Part shown: piece by piece, positions 14,933 through 30,300 of the stretch
Numbering within the stretch: position 1 is the stretch's first letter
How the letters are laid out: the number at the start of each line of letters is the position of its first letter
From: Antedon mediterranea
Lineage: Eukaryota > Echinodermata > Crinoidea > Comatulida > Antedonidae
DNA: 64,000 nt
Direction of reading: 5' to 3'
Assembly (NCBI RefSeq): GCF_964355755.1
Contig: NC_092675.1
Location: 20,908,912 to 20,972,911 of the forward strand
Notes under the pieces: model-generated
What the model saw: the letters and a program-made list of their open reading frames with translations, nothing else
What the model was told of the DNA's origin: nothing
Databases searched by the model: none
Made by a program: the position numbers and the translations under genes

Positions 14933-15725
14933 CTTAAGGAGGAATATAAAATACGCTATGTTGATGTACTAATTAATTTCACTTTAAAAAATTAAGCCGG
15001 CTCATCAAACATTTTATCTAAAATTACTAACATTCATTTTTGTATATTTCATAATGTATTGATATTGTATGGGTGAAAATAATACATATTATTTTTATAA
15101 ACAATAATTTGTATGATGTTAATGAGTAAAAGCAAGTTTTGTTGTGTTCATACAACACTTGCTCGCCCTGGTAAATTATTAGTTACCCGCTTATAGTACG
15201 GTAGCGGATAACTCCTTGTGTACTTTTGTTGACGCTACGAATAAATATTGTGTATTTAAATTTATACCTCACGCAACTAATATTTAAATGATAATTTTAG
15301 TATAATTAGAATAATAATAATTTAATAATATATTAATAATGTGATAAATACAAAATAAAAAGTAATATATAAAATGTTTATTAGTTACTTTAAGCAAATA
15401 AAAGTAAGTAAGTAAACAAATATTGTAACTATGATATCAGGGCCTAATTCTAACTGCACAAAACCATGTTGTATTCTAACATAAGTAAACATGTGGTCAC
15501 TCTTTTTCATGAAACGTGCCACCCGTTTTAATAAAATGATTACTATTAATGTTTGAAACAGTTGCGCTAAAAGTTGAAGAAATGTAAAGAAGAAGATTAA
15601 AGTTGTATTATTGTATAACTTCATATATTTATTTATTACACTTCATCTTTTTAGAACGGTGCCACAAAACAAAAACAGTATTTAGTTAAAACAACAATAT
15701 TATTAAGCTTAAAAAAATACAAATC

Positions 15726-15955
15726 ACTAAAGTTAGGCCTACTGCAATTACTAAAGTTAAGCCTATCTGCAATCACTAAAGCTAGGCCTACGGCAATCAC
15801 TAACATTATGCCTACTGCAATCACTAAAGGTAGGCCTACTGCAATCACTAAAGGTAGGCCTACTGCAATTACTAAAGTTAAGCCTACGGCAATCAAAGTT
15901 AGGCCTACGGCAATCAAAGTTAGGGCTACTGAAATCACTAAAGTAGCCCAACTTT
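15726..15955. repeat. ~24-bp tandem repeat carrying TAGGCCTA, about 10 copies
   Basis: Units of the form ATCACTAAAGTTAGGCCTAC followed by TGCA are repeated about ten times. The last units are shortened to about 19 bp by loss of CACTA. Most units carry the TAGGCCTA octamer or a one-base variant (AAGCCTA, TGCCTA). The 95-aa open frame across it on the minus strand simply translates the repeat and is not a gene. Confidence 0.9.
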
Positions 15956-17949
15956 TCTGATTGCAATCGCCATTAGAACCGTACTCAAGTCCCCAAAAGT
16001 CTTATTATTCCAAATTAATAAATAATTATTAATTTCAATTGTCTTTCTTTATTGTTTATCACTTTATTTAACAAATGTAAAATTAAATTTCACTTTTATT
16101 ATAATTGACTATTTAAGGTTCTTTACTAATGCATTTTTTTTCAACAATTTAAATATTAATGAATGTACTTTATAGCGATATACTCTTTTGTTGATAGGGC
16201 CGCCTCGTATTTCTTTGTTATTTTCAGTGATGGCCTAATATGACAATAATATCATTAGTAAACAATTCTACTCTGAACATTATTTCGTTTCATCATGTTT
16301 AAATGATACATACTGGTATTGATGATGGTAAAAGTATTATTTTACATCATATTTGTAATACTTTCGTCCCACATCCTATTATAATTATTGTTTATCATCG
16401 TTAGACACGTGATCGTCGTTTTTATATTATTACCATATGTCATTTCACATGATGATTTGACATATTATAATATGTATAGCCCTATCACATGTTAGAATGA
16501 CACTGAATACATATATAGTACCGTACAAAAATCGCCTGAAATACGTTGTTGCAATCAATGAACGATAGTGAAAGATTTTTATTTGGAAAAAAATTGAATT
16601 CGACAGGCTGCCTCCCGTTTTAACAACAGCTTAACGGATGATTGTTCCTTGGGGCTGACAATACGGCCATTTTTATACGATTAAAGTTAATTAAGATAAT
16701 AAAACACACTTATATCCTCAATACGATTATAATGAAGGATTCATTTATCTAGAATGACATTGCTAATATATAAAGACGTCTAGATAGGAACACTCTACAG
16801 GTAGCGTATATCGTAGGCCTGTCGTTAATGTTTTGAGATCCCTCACCCACAAAAACGAATCGAATTGCAAAGAGGTTTCTTTAATGTACGTGATTGGTAT
16901 TCCCTACGTCACAAAGGCAGAGACGTTTCTAATATTTAAAAATTATTTATTATCGCTTTTTAATTACTTAAACTGAAGTAAGACCACCTCTAGTCACAAT
17001 GGTATTTCAAGTGAAAAAAAGAAAAGAAAACATTAAAAAAAAACAGGGAAGATTGAAAACCGTTTATAGTTTGCAAACAATGTTATATGGAACAAGGTAT
17101 AGTAAGCATATAATATTATGTAAGTCGTCATTTGGGTAGTAATATTACTATATATAACCGTATATAATATTGTGTACGGTAATTATAGTCGTCATTTAGG
17201 ATCCCTATTTAATTCGTCAACAAACATGTCTGTGAATGACAAGCAACTATTATTTGACGAACTCTTGAACTTCTAGACTCCTTCCCGAATAGGAAACTCT
17301 TCAAATAAATATAACATTATATCACATCTGAATTGCATAATAAATAACAAAACAAAGACGTGGTAATCGACAATTATATAAACAATTTATTAGGCCTATA
17401 GATAGAACTGAATACTTGGTCTTTTGGAAATATAGGTCTAATCTAAATAATATTATTTTCTGCTAACATAGTTGTAACAACGTTTCAATTTTGTGTATCT
17501 TGTCACGTTGAATTCGACATAGAAAACTGTAGGCCTGCAAGAGCTTAGTTGTGGCAATATCATAAGTGCGCATATTCATTTTAAGCAATACATTATTTAA
17601 AAAATCGTATTACGTAATAATGTAAAGATTTATTCCTAACATATAGGCCTATCTTTATATTTATTTCTAATGCGTATTTCATTTTGTTAAAAGTAATTCT
17701 TGTGTGGCAAATAATTGTATGTACAGTAGTTTGTTAATATTAATACACAATAACGAAATTAATTTCGTATTATAAATTAAAACCATTTGGAAGGTGAAAT
17801 TATGATAAGACGTTAATAATTAATCAGTTTTATTATAATGGAAATGATTGACATGTCGGAGGAAAGATATTATAATGTTAATAATTTCGAACGATAAATC
17901 CAGCTTAGTTTTACAGATATAAAAAGTTTGATACAGGATATTAATTACT

Positions 17950-18010
17950 AAATCTATGACGTCAGGTCATGTTACGTGACGATGTGACCAATAGGAAGCA
18001 TCTATACCTC
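17950..18010 (+). promoter_or_regulatory. likely proximal promoter of the IRF gene
   Basis: A perfect CRE palindrome, TGACGTCA, lies at 17957 to 17964. A second TTACGTGAC follows near 17972, a CCAAT box at 17988 to 17992 and an AGGAAG ETS-like core just after. All lie 100 to 160 bases before the IRF start codon, which fits a TATA-less or weak-TATA proximal promoter. A possible 3' splice site (TCTCTCTGTTCATAG, ending near 18092) sits between them, so the start of transcription could instead be further upstream. Confidence 0.4.
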
Positions 18011-18114
18011 CAAGACTATAACCTATTACAACTCCACTGTTTTTAAAGTATAAGGAACTAAAAGTATTGATTCATTATCTCTCTGTTCATAGGATCGTCT
18101 AACTATAGCTTGAT

Positions 18115-18367
18115 ATGCCAGTACGCATGATACCTCCACCAATGCCATCGAACGGCAGTTCTGTACAGATGAATGGGGCTAGGCCTAGGGAGCGCAAGAG
18201 GCTCCGAGCTTGGCTCCAAGAGATGGTCGATAGTGGCCATATCAATGGCTTAGAATGGATCAATAGAGATAGTCAAATCATTAAGATTCCATGGAAACAC
18301 GCCGCGCGACATGGTTACAGTCGTGAGAGAGATGCGTGCCTATTCAAGGAATGGGCCATCCATACAG
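18115..18367 (+). CDS. IRF1/2-like: IRF coding exon 1 (residues 1-84)
   Basis: It starts MPVRMIPPPM and ends at HTG/GTAAGA in phase 1. It carries four of the five IRF tryptophans (contexts AWLQEM, LEWIN, IPWKHAARHG, FKEWAIHTG). The N-terminal extension is encoded partly by a GCTAGGCCTAGG stretch, the same octamer that is scattered through the non-coding DNA. Confidence 0.93.
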
Positions 18368-21300
18368 GTAAGACCAAATTTTGTAATGGGTTCTTGATTG
18401 GTCAGAACTTAACATATGTTAATAAGCTACCGTCACACCTTTGTTACATTAACAGGTGGTAACATACTGTAAGGTAGGCCATTGCCGTATACGAGTGATA
18501 TGGTTATAGCATTATGTTTAATATTTACATTTATACTGTACAGTTAAATTTTACAGTTAAATTACAATGCGCATTTTATTACAGCATTTACCTTTTCTAA
18601 TAAATTATCAAAAGTTAAAGAGTCATTGATGTAACAGAGACTGGTGATGCTATAATTAATCGAAATCAATCGAAAAAAATCGGTCTCGACTTTGATTGAG
18701 CTACAATATTATAACTTTATATCATTGTCGAACGTCGACCTCAACTGATATTTTATTTGCCATCAAAGTTACTTAATATAATGATTGTATATAATAAGTG
18801 TTTATGGTTTGTGTAATTAGTTTTGTATATTATAGAATCATATAAATTTAGTCATTTTTTACACAATTGATTCAGTACGTGTTATTGCCATTCTAATCGT
18901 CAATAATTAATGGGTATAATTATGTATTAGTAAATAAAATAGTCAGATCCAATGGACGAACCGACTGAACTTCGGCCAAATCAGTAGGCCTACAATAGGG
19001 AACAGTTAAAATTAACTACAAGATAACTTCATTTTACAATGCTTAATCGCCCTTTAAATATCTCAAAATCCACTTTACAACTTTGATTCTCTAATTTGAG
19101 CTGAGCTTTGGTAAGAACGCGTTGAACAAAAATCTTTATTGAAGGATTTAGGTTGGAAGTTATATCACGGTCTCACTATCATACCCCCACCGTGTATGCG
19201 GAACTGTCAACGGTAAACAGTTATAGGAAGGACCTATTAAATTACCAGTAAAACACGATTACTGTACACGCTGTCGACTTTGGTTATACGTCCAAATGGT
19301 GAAAGCGTCACCATTTGCTAAATTGTCGTCATCCGACACATGTTAGATCTTATTGAAACGCGTTATCTATTGAGTAATCACGGATGAGAAGGATTCGGTC
19401 GAACATGCCACTGTAAATGCCCCCTGTATACAGAATATTAATATGTGTGAAATGTAGCCTGTATAATTTAATTTATTAATGAATTATGGCTGCGACAAGA
19501 GCGTCAGGGGATTATAGATGACATGGGATCATCCCAAGAGACTCGATTAATTTCCCTAGCGGGGTCAAAATAGGAGCCTTTTCGTTAGTTGTCCCAGCCG
19601 ATATCTCTACTGAGCGCTTAACAACTTGTTGCCAAACGACAGGCAAGGTAAAAAAATTAAAATTATACAAAACGCCATCTTTGTCACTCTTTATCTTAAA
19701 AGAAAGAGTGTGACGTAGTCCTGTCGAAAGCATCCGTCTTAGAAAAAAAATAAATTGACTAGGCATGAATCTGAAGTCCCTAGTAAGCTATCCTCAACTT
19801 AATCTCCTAATTTATGGGATAAAGCCAAAAACATCAAAGGCACTATCAATAATTCGCAGGCGTTCTCGTATTTGGCACACACGTAATAGGTGAAACCGTT
19901 GCGCGCGCATTATTTTTCCGGCAGTCAATGATGAAGTACCTGCACTTCTGGGTTACGTAGGTGACAATACACAGTGCGCAAATTGTGAATTCCTGTAAAA
20001 ATTAAGGCAAGTTCCATTGCAACCAATTGAAATGGAATTCTACATTGTCTTGGGACGACAGGAATGTTAAAAGTTGAGATAAGAACGACAATTAAAAGGT
20101 TCAAAAACGTATATTCCATGCTAATACTCATTTAATATTTTGCTGATGTTATTATTTTCACTACCGTTATGAATGTGATATTACGAGTGTTCTTCACGTC
20201 CCACCTGAGAGGTAGATGTCAAACGTTCCCGCTAACTACATAAAACAGACAAGCAGTGCGTGTACATGTTCAGTCATGACTTCCTCTCGTGGTGGATTTG
20301 TCAACTTTACCGAAATATTATGAGACTGCCGGGGGACAGATTGTTAGGCGGTGGTCTATCAGGTATTATCGGGGAGGAAACTCTTCCTGTTAAAAAGGGA
20401 GAAAATGAGCATCAACCTGGCAATCTATTGACTTGATATTCCCTAGAATCTCGTACTCAATGATAACCCGCGAGGAAAATAATTTCCTAGGAAAATGTTT
20501 TTCTATAATTGATTTCATTAATAATGTATGCTTATTTTCACTAAAATTATAAAACAAGTTGACGTTTTGAGACTAAATTAATATAAGTCCTTAGGTTGTG
20601 TAAGCGAAGTAAAAACGTGTATGGGTTTTCCCTGGAGTCGAAATTAAATATGTCATCTACTTCTAAATGTATTAGCAATATGGCAATATGATGTTTCCAT
20701 GTACAATTAACACAAAGCTAATAATATACAGTATGAATTAAAGTTTAAAATGCTTAATTTTATATAAATACATCCAATACAAACAGAATATAATTAACGA
20801 TAAAATCTATAGGTTAAGCATAGAAAAGGATCGCAATTATCACCCATCTACCTAAATAGAAACAGGATAAACGCCCACGAAAATTTATACAGTTTTCTAT
20901 TGTGCCGTCAAATGTGTTAATCATCTATAAAAACTCTAAATAAAAAGATATAATAGGACTAACGTTTTTACCAAGATTTCCTGATTTAAATATACATCAG
21001 GTGCTACGTAATAGAACTCTTTAAAATGATACCGGTATCAGAGATGTTGATCAACCCACGCAATCCTGAACTCTCAGTCACCGTTTCGATAGACACTTCC
21101 GTGTCTTCTGCAACATATAGACTCTGTATGATCGACACGTCTGCGATTCCCGAAGGAAGCTTTGTTTTCTTGTAAACAATCTTCCAGGTATTAAGGTCTA
21201 TATGGGGACTTTTTTTAAAGGTACAAATAGGAATGGAAAACGCAAGTCATGGAAGTGTATTGCATGTAAAATACTTTATTCCAATTGCAAAATGGATCAC

Positions 21301-24300
21301 GAGTCAGTGGTACGCTTCTAAAAAAAAATGTTTAAACATCTTAATAAAGTAAACACATGCTAGATTTAAAATAAATCGCGTAAGGCGTAAATCTTGCATT
21401 ATTTGAAATTTTGTCAGTGACTATAAAGGAACATACGCAGTTGACCCGCGCGTATAATTAATGTTAAAGCTCATCCATGTTTGTGCGCATGTCCCTATTA
21501 GGCGTAAATGTTGTATGCCTATTCAGACTGCGCGGCATTTTGTCTGTGATACCATAGAAATACAGTTGACGCGCGCGTACAATTAATGTTGAAACTCATC
21601 GACGTATGTTAGTATGTGCCTATTCAACGTGTTTACGAAAAAATATATATATTTTCTACTTTTTTATATAATAGGTTATCGATGCCATATTATAAATAAC
21701 AAATACAGTAAATACATTTTTTTTTCTAGTGATAAATTTTAAATAGACTATAATAATGAATAAGAATAGAACACGGAGCAAGATCACATGCAACCGGTGA
21801 TATGATATTGCTTATTTTGTATTACCAGAGTCACGTTAATAACAATACCGCACATGGTTTTGTTTTTGTTTGATAACATAATGATTGGCTATCACATGAA
21901 TTATTGATACATACTGTAGCACAAAATGCGTTTAAGGCAAAAACGTGACGCGTCACTTTTGGACGACATGTACCATCATAACGCATAATTGCGTTTATTT
22001 AATGCAAATTTATCTCTGCTGCACCCGGCACAAGCACGTCTAAAATACTCTAGTAGGAACTTACGCCTTCTGTGGCACAAAACAAGCAACATGCGCACTT
22101 CTGACAGATGTCGAGTGAAAGTGAGAAAATGTGTCTACAAAGGACAGATTTTCACATGTTGCGAACTGGAACGATCACAGATTGTCGGCGGGGATAGGCA
22201 GAGTAAATGAAATGTTCGTAATGAGATTCGAATAATTAGCTTGATTGACTGTTTATCATAAACGCTTAATGAGCACGTTAAAAGGGGATGCGCCGGACTT
22301 GTTGCGATAACACGAGGATGGGAAACCGCAGAAATTTAATCAAGAATATATTTTGACAAATGTCAAATAATTTATCTGTAGATCACGCTTATCATGAGGC
22401 AATTTGAACATAGTTAATTTACGTTAATCAGATACTAATGATAACGACGGTACGATTCCCTATGCAACATTTTGAATTAAACACGCCGAATACGAATGTG
22501 TATGCAATAGCGACTTAATATCATTTATAGAATAAATTAATTCGCTTATTGGCGAATGCCTTGTTTCCCGTAATAGAATGTAACTGAAATAGAATAAAAA
22601 TTGGCAAGGGATGATTATAGTGTGTTATCATTTTAGCATTCATCAAACCCTGTCAACAAAACGATATTTCTCTGTTACGCTTCAAATGCGAGTTTCTTTA
22701 TTTCACATGCATATTTCAGTTATTTAACTATAACGGGGTTTCCCTGTGTAATGCATGAATGAACCAGTAATTCGGCACGAAGTAAAACGAAAGAATTTCT
22801 TTTTGTATGGAGAAAAAAAAGCAGGATTATTATAATAGGCAATGCGATATCCTTATAATATATTATTTGATAAATTGTCGAAATGCGTAGGAGTTGGGTT
22901 TACACTGTGACGAATACCAAAAATATGCGGTCTTAGTTTATATTGCAATCAAGCGTCTGACCAATCAGAACGCTTAGAGGATTATATAGTAAACGTTGAA
23001 ATCATTTACAACTGCCGGGTAGTACCGGGTTTTCCCATACCTTTGAAAATATTAATTTCATAGGAATGTAATTTCGTTACATCCAGTTGAGGTGATTTGC
23101 AGCGGTGTATTGCCTCACAGCTGTTTTTGAATAAACAAGATGAAGGAGTCACGAGGCGTTTAGCAAGAGGAGTGAAATAAAGGGGAAACTTTTATCTTAC
23201 AATGATGTTCCGAAAGAGTCGACCCGTGGTAGGCCCCTCAACCTGTATGTATGAAAAATTAATACCAGTTATGTAGTCATTGGCTTATTTTTGTAGGCAT
23301 GCCGTCTTATGCAATGAGCACATAGTGAATGTTAAGGTTATTTAGTGTCCCTCTTTTCAGCGTCCCTCAAAATACACTTTAAACCGAAACAAGGTAGCCT
23401 ACCCTCAATGGGGCTATGTGGGTACAATTAAGATTAAAATCTTATTACCAAAAATAGGCATTTCTAATACTATAGTATACGATGTATTAACTGATAAAAA
23501 ACGATGGGGAATCTACATATCGTGTTTCGATTTAGCAACGACCTCGTGCGGGGGGAGGGGGTTATGGCCTCCTTATATAGTTACGCCGAAGAAACAATCT
23601 AACTTGTAAGAAGATAAATGTGTTGTTTAAACGTATCAACTGTTAATTAATTGACTTGTATTAGCATTGGGGATTGTTGGATAAAATCGAAGTAGCATTA
23701 GTTCGTGGCATCCATTCATTATTTGATTACGTTTCTTGACGAATTGTAATTGCTGGCATGTCAAGTGCAGCTAATCACGGGAAGTCAGGCTCCCAAATGT
23801 ATTCATTTAGGCCAAATTTACCGATATCGCTTCCATTTAATCTTACAGGCGATTGAGATAGTGGGAATCCTGTAAGTCACCCAAGCCGTGCTGCTATATG
23901 AACCGCAGGATTTGTTTTTTACGTAGGCGTTACAAGCACGTGTTATAGACATGTGATGTTGGTATTCGGCAAATAAACAAACATATTGTTCACCCTTGTT
24001 ATTGTATTTGCGCAATACTATATAGCCAACCGGTATTTTTACTTATGTATTAATATTTACCGTACGAACCCTGGATTGTAAAATAAATATCCGTGATCAC
24101 AGACAAAACGGATAATAAAATAACATCAAATTATGTATTACTTTAGGATCGTGCGGATCTTGTACATATGAACGAAACTAAATTTACCTTGAGTGATATT
24201 CGAAAGTGAACTTCATTGGAACTTGTGATCATATTTTTCGAGGTACTAGATTATCGAGAATTTCGTCCAATTTCGCAGATTTACTGGGACTTTTTAAAAT

Positions 24301-27300
24301 TGTCGATTTCTCACGATGCGGCGATATATTTTGTTGTTCACGTTTGTCCGGGTGACTTAACGAGCGTAAAACTTTTTACCGCGATTCCCCCTTTCATTTA
24401 AAACAATAATAGGCATATGCAAAATTATTTGTTCATACTGGTTAACAATCCTCACTTCAATAAAAAAATAAATTTATTTAGGTATTTTAAATTTTGAATC
24501 AAACACAATTGTAATAATTTACGTTTATTTCATGTCTTTTTTTTTTTTTCAGGAAAATATAACCCAGAAACCGATAGAGCAAGACCTAAAACATGGAAGG
24601 CTAACTTTAGATGTGCCATCAACTCTTTACCCGACATTGTAGAGATCAAAGACCTCGGGACAAAACGAGGAAACAACGCCTTTAAAGTGTACAAGATCAA
24701 CCCAAAACGTCCAAAGGCAAGGCCTAAATCGAAAATCGGTACGTTTCTTCATCCGATAACCGTTTAATCGAATATTTATTCAATGGAGCTTTGAAAACTT
24801 TCATTTGTAGAAATTGATAATTATTATTCAATTCACATCGTATGAACTTATGTTCAATATATTAACAGTTAATATTTAATGGATTAGCATAATATAAATT
24901 ATTTCACTTTCCTTTCCTTTAAAATATCCTGGTTTTTGATTAGGCATCCGATAAAGAATCAATTTCACATGTTTGTTTTGAAATAGCTTTGTTTTTACCA
25001 ATATATTTCAACAAACAACTTGTAGTAGATCCTATTAAGATAGGTTATACTTCATGGCAGCACTGATGTGCATATTCAATCATTGTTTACTTTCTTATCC
25101 ACTGAATTTTAATCTAAGTAGATTGAATATTAATTTAATTTGTTTTGTGATTCAGAGCATGGAAGTAAACTAATTTTTCCATTTTCAGAGGGTCGATTTT
25201 TTATGTGTCGCTTTCTGGCAAATCAACCTTTAAATTAAAAACTGTAAAATTATTTATTTAACCTATTCAACCCTATTTGCTAATATTCAAACAAAATGAA
25301 CCTAGATCGTTATAAACATATTACTTATTATTAATATTTTACAGGTACAGAGCCCATGACCACCGGACAAGCTACTAGTCTTCCAAAACCAAAAAAGCCA
25401 AGAAAACCACAAACATCATTTATACCAAAAAACATTACACCACCTATCACAAAGACACAAATGCCATGGGGAGGTACATCATTTGACAATATAAGTAAGT
25501 TAACATCGCATTTGAAATTGTTGTGAATGGTGCTAGGGGAAAGTAAAACAAGGGGGAGTTGGATGTTTGAATGATGTTAGTTAGGGGATGAGGTGGGCTT
25601 AATGCTTAATGGTATAATGCTGCTAGGAGAAGGGGTTTAAGTTCCAGTGGAGGGGAAAATGGTGCAAGGGGAGAGCTTCTTGCTTGATTACAATTTAGTC
25701 TTGTGGATGGTGGAAGGAGGGCTAGACACTTTCTTATATACAGTAAACTATCAAATTTATTGAGGTGTTCGTTTGAAAGGGTAAACAATTAGTATACATC
25801 ATTATATTATACTTTTAATAATGAATTATCACATCATTTTTTTTTCAGAAGGTAGTTGGCAGTCATCGGGTAGGCCGCTGTTACTAACGCCACCTGACCA
25901 TCAACCGACAACAACAGTATACACACACGATGCACACCCATACTCACCACACATCGCACCCCAACACTACACACAATACACAGATAACAGTTGGTCACCG
26001 CCTCATATAAAACCTGAACAAATCTCTTCAAGACCACAAGAACCTTATAATATACATACGTGGCAAGAAAATGATCATGGTGAGTTTTTAATAAATAATA
26101 TTTTTTTTATGGAAATTTATAAATAACATAAATACAACCACAATAGGCGATACATCTAGTGTATGATATATTCGGAAGATAAGAAATGTATAAACAAATA
26201 GTTATTTACCAGGTTGGGGTTAGGGGAAATAGAGAAGTGGGTTAGGGGAAATAGAGAAGTGGGTTAGGGGAAATAGAGGGGGTGGGGTTTTGAGGGGCTA
26301 AATAATATGGAAAAAGTGAATAACTTATAGCAACTGATCTTCTACATGACGAGAAAACACTTAGACTGAATTGAACTGTGAGCTGGTTTTACTATTCATG
26401 ATAGCCGTGTGTAAAAAAAGATATTTATATCTATTTATATCTTTGTAATCTTTAAGTGACATACATAACAATATAATTATTGTTTTTATGGGGTTGTTTC
26501 AAGCTACTTTCCAGCATTGTCTAAATCATCCACTTTGTTGATCTAAAGGAAATAGGCCAATAAGCAAGTGCTCATTTCACAATATCAACTTCCTAAAAAT
26601 AAGTCCTTAAAAAACTTTTCCCATGGAAAGCTATTATGTTTTCAGAAGAACATTAACAATGAATTGTGGTTGTCATTGAGAGGCAAACAAACTTGTGTTA
26701 AGAACACATGCTCGGTGTTCATATTAGGTAACACATAAGATCGCCCCAATATACAGTAATGATGAAATAGCATTATTGTATCAACAAAACAAGAATTGTG
26801 CCTTTATTATAATTAAGAATTGCAAGAAAACAATGAGGGCATTCAAAATAAAATTATAAAAATAATTACACATAAAAATCCTTTACAAAAAAGGAAACTG
26901 TGTACTTAAAAGTATCTTAAACAAAAAGTAATTCAGTTTCTTGGCCGTGTTTTCTAAGGGACTCATTTTGAAACCCAACAAAGTTTCCACTTAGAGGTTG
27001 TTTCCTGTATTAGGGTATTGGCCCGTAGTATTACTGGTAAACATATGTCCCCTTAATAGAGGTTCCCAACAATAGGGGGTTTCTAATGATTTACAACACA
27101 TAGTTACTACAATAGAACCACTCCTTTCAAAAGGAGATGCTTTTTCATAAAACAAATATTACAATCCCTATTCAGGGATACTTTGATGGGTCCCAAAGAT
27201 GTCCCCTTAATAGGGGTTCTACTCTATGCACAACACAATGACAAATGAATACTACTACATCATCTACATGGGAATTTATCCTGGGAATCATTGTAGTAAT

Positions 27301-30300
27301 AGACAGCAGCTGGGAGCGAAAAAATAATAATTATTATCTTTAATTTTCAATCGAAAGCATAGACACAATACATAGATGTTTATATTATTAACAGCGCGCT
27401 ATAACAGCTGTCTAGTACAACAGACTATACAGTTAAATAAACATAAATATTTATACTATTATCAACCATAGAAACCGGTTAAAGATTAATCAAACTAAAT
27501 TTACTTCAACTATTTTGTAAAACTGTGATCAATAATTTCAATTACGATAAAAACGTAACTCAATGCCCAATAGATAAAATATAAAGAGATTGAATAAAAT
27601 CATCTTTTTAGTATAACTGTATTGAATTTGGGAATGAATCACAAATTTGGATTCCATTCACCTTGCCCACCCATGTGAAGAAAGGAAAGCATTAGTTTCG
27701 CACACTTTGTAACAATAGCAGAAATTTCTACTTGAAGAATTAGATAGGAAACGTCAACACACAATGCTCAGTGTGAATCTGTTTTAAATGGACAACACCT
27801 GGGCCTGTGGTTTTGTTGATTTACTAAATTATATTGTGAAATACAATATAATATAATTTGAAACACCTGTATATAAAAGTTCATAATAGGAATTACAATT
27901 ATGAGAAATATAAAGTGTTTAAGTACATCAGTTCACACAAGGCCAGCCATCCAGATCATCATATTGTCTAATTGTTGGACATTGGCAATGGATTAGGTCC
28001 AGTTCACACTAGGGGAAACTTACATTTGTTTTGGTGGTACACTGTAGTTGATAGAGCTCATATGTAAACATTTTTTTCTTCTTGATATTTGCATTACATT
28101 AATGTATAGTATAGTAATAAGGAAATGAAAACAACAACACTTTATATACATATATCATCATTCACTCAAGAAAATAATATAAATTAACTTAAAGTCAACA
28201 TATTTTTTTAAGTTTCCAAAGCGATTCAACAATACCAATAACAAAGTCAGATTTGCGGTACACCGCCAAAAAGGATATAAAGTTGTTTCTACAAATGTCT
28301 TGGAGTAAATAATTCAAAAAGTGTTTTCAATCAAAAGCAATAGAGGCTAATGCACAACAGCCTAAATTAATAATAATTCAATAATTTGTATAAAAAAATA
28401 CCTAGTAACAATATAGATTGCTTGAAATGTAACCATATCCAACAAAACCTTCAATATGTACTTTTAAAAAGAGATTAAATATGAATTTGAAAAAAAAAAG
28501 GAGAAATCAAATGACAGACAATCCAGTTGCATTTATGTCAATTAACAATAGGTATTAATTACATAATGGTAACAGAGTATTGGGTTTAAGAAATTGATAG
28601 TTAAAGCGTATGTTCAGTGGAGCTATAACAACACACATAAAACAAACAATACACACCAGATCTCTAGAAAATGAAAAAGTTATTCTTCTCAGGCCAATTA
28701 AAATCAAGCCAGTCAATAACTAATATTGTACAAAATCATTTTGGCAATTGTTTATATTTTTCTGAATATATTTGATACATTCGTTTCGATTAGTGTTTAT
28801 TTAATTTGTCAAAAAGGGATTTAAAAAGTTAATAATCATAAATTCATAATACATGTATTTAACAAGAAAGCATAATTGTAACATAATATGCATGTGTGAT
28901 ATAATTATTAGACAGATCTAGAATTATTATTTTATGAATGAGTACAGTAAAACCCTACATTGGAGACACTCATATTAAGACACTTTCAAGTGAAACAAGG
29001 GGAACCATATGTTTTAACAATATGACAAAATTTATATTCAGTTAAAAGTGTCCATTTAATTTCCCAAATTTACTATTATAATTAATCATATTGAGGTTGG
29101 GATGATTATTGTTTTACTTATTTTGACTTACTTTTTTTTTACTTATAAATATTGTTTCACAGTTTCTCTGTGTGTTCAAATTCATTTGAATAAAATTAAG
29201 AATATTTTAGATTGACAATGTTTTTAAATATTTAAATTTTTCTATATTACTGATTTGCCGATAAATTAAGATTCTTAATTGACCCACTTACAAATTAATA
29301 TATTTCCCAGAAGGTCAATTATTTAATTAGAAATTCATTTTTTTTTTCAGATCAAAATAGTGATTGTAGTAGTAACCTAACAGATGAGGGAATTATAGAG
29401 GTAAGTCATAACAACAGGTATTTTCATGTCTGAAACCACCACAATCAGTAAATTAGATTAAACAAATTTATAAAATAATAATTAAAACATATAAACTAAA
29501 TACAGTATAACTCATATTAAGGGGACACAGTCAGGAACTATACAGTTAGCCTGAATAAGTTCGCCATAGTGTTAAAACACCATTTGAAAGAACATAATTC
29601 TATATTTGTATGCATTTTGTATTGTTTAAATTTGCAAAATACAAAACATTGGCAACAATGCTATTGTCTCTTTCTCAGTAGCATGTAGTATAAATCTATT
29701 TATCAATTTATTTGCACATAATTGTTTATATATACATAAGCAAAACATTTCCAGAAATTGTTTAATCATTTTTTCTTAAATAAATTAAAATCTGTTAATA
29801 ACATATTTTCCTTTGTTTTTTTCAGATGACTCTCGATATGCAAGAGAGTAGTCCAATATCTAGCCCAACGCTGTATAATGATCAAACCGACTGGGTTCCT
29901 AGGACATGTGGGGACAAACAATACCACAGTAATGAACTAACAGTAACAAGAGGTAACTATGACACATTGAAGGTTTAATGAATTAAAATTAAATTGAAAT
30001 ACACTTGATTCCGAATTCCAAACAATTTTGTGTTAATTTCTTGTTTTATTTTCTTAGGCATGACTTCTCCACTAAAGGTACTCTCAGCGTTTCCAACCAG
30101 TACTAGCCCACCTGCCTACCCTATCAAGCACGAGGGAGACTCGCGCTTTTTTATGGGAAGTATGACGGTTCCCTCAGTAGCACCTGCTCCACCACCGCCT
30201 TATAGGCCTCCGAGTAAGTCCACATTTTGAACAACATTTATGTATAAAACCATACAAAAATATGTCATACTTGTATGTAAAATAACGTAATTATTGCGAT

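Larger units (their letters stand above)
1..17940. other. gene-poor upstream region
   Basis: I see no coding exon that I can support in this stretch. It is AT-rich, with scattered TAGGCCTA octamers, short microsatellites and several small tandem duplications that are listed separately. Open frames here are short, lack recognisable domains and look like chance. A non-coding first exon of the downstream IRF gene could be hidden here; one candidate is listed at 3948 to 4142. Confidence 0.6.

Noticed and set aside
14764-15955. CRISPR array
   Set aside because: The units are contiguous tandem repeats without unique spacers in a eukaryotic genome.
15651-15966. Minus-strand open frames of 95 and 67 codons
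   Set aside because: They translate the 24-bp tandem repeat in two frames and have no independent support.
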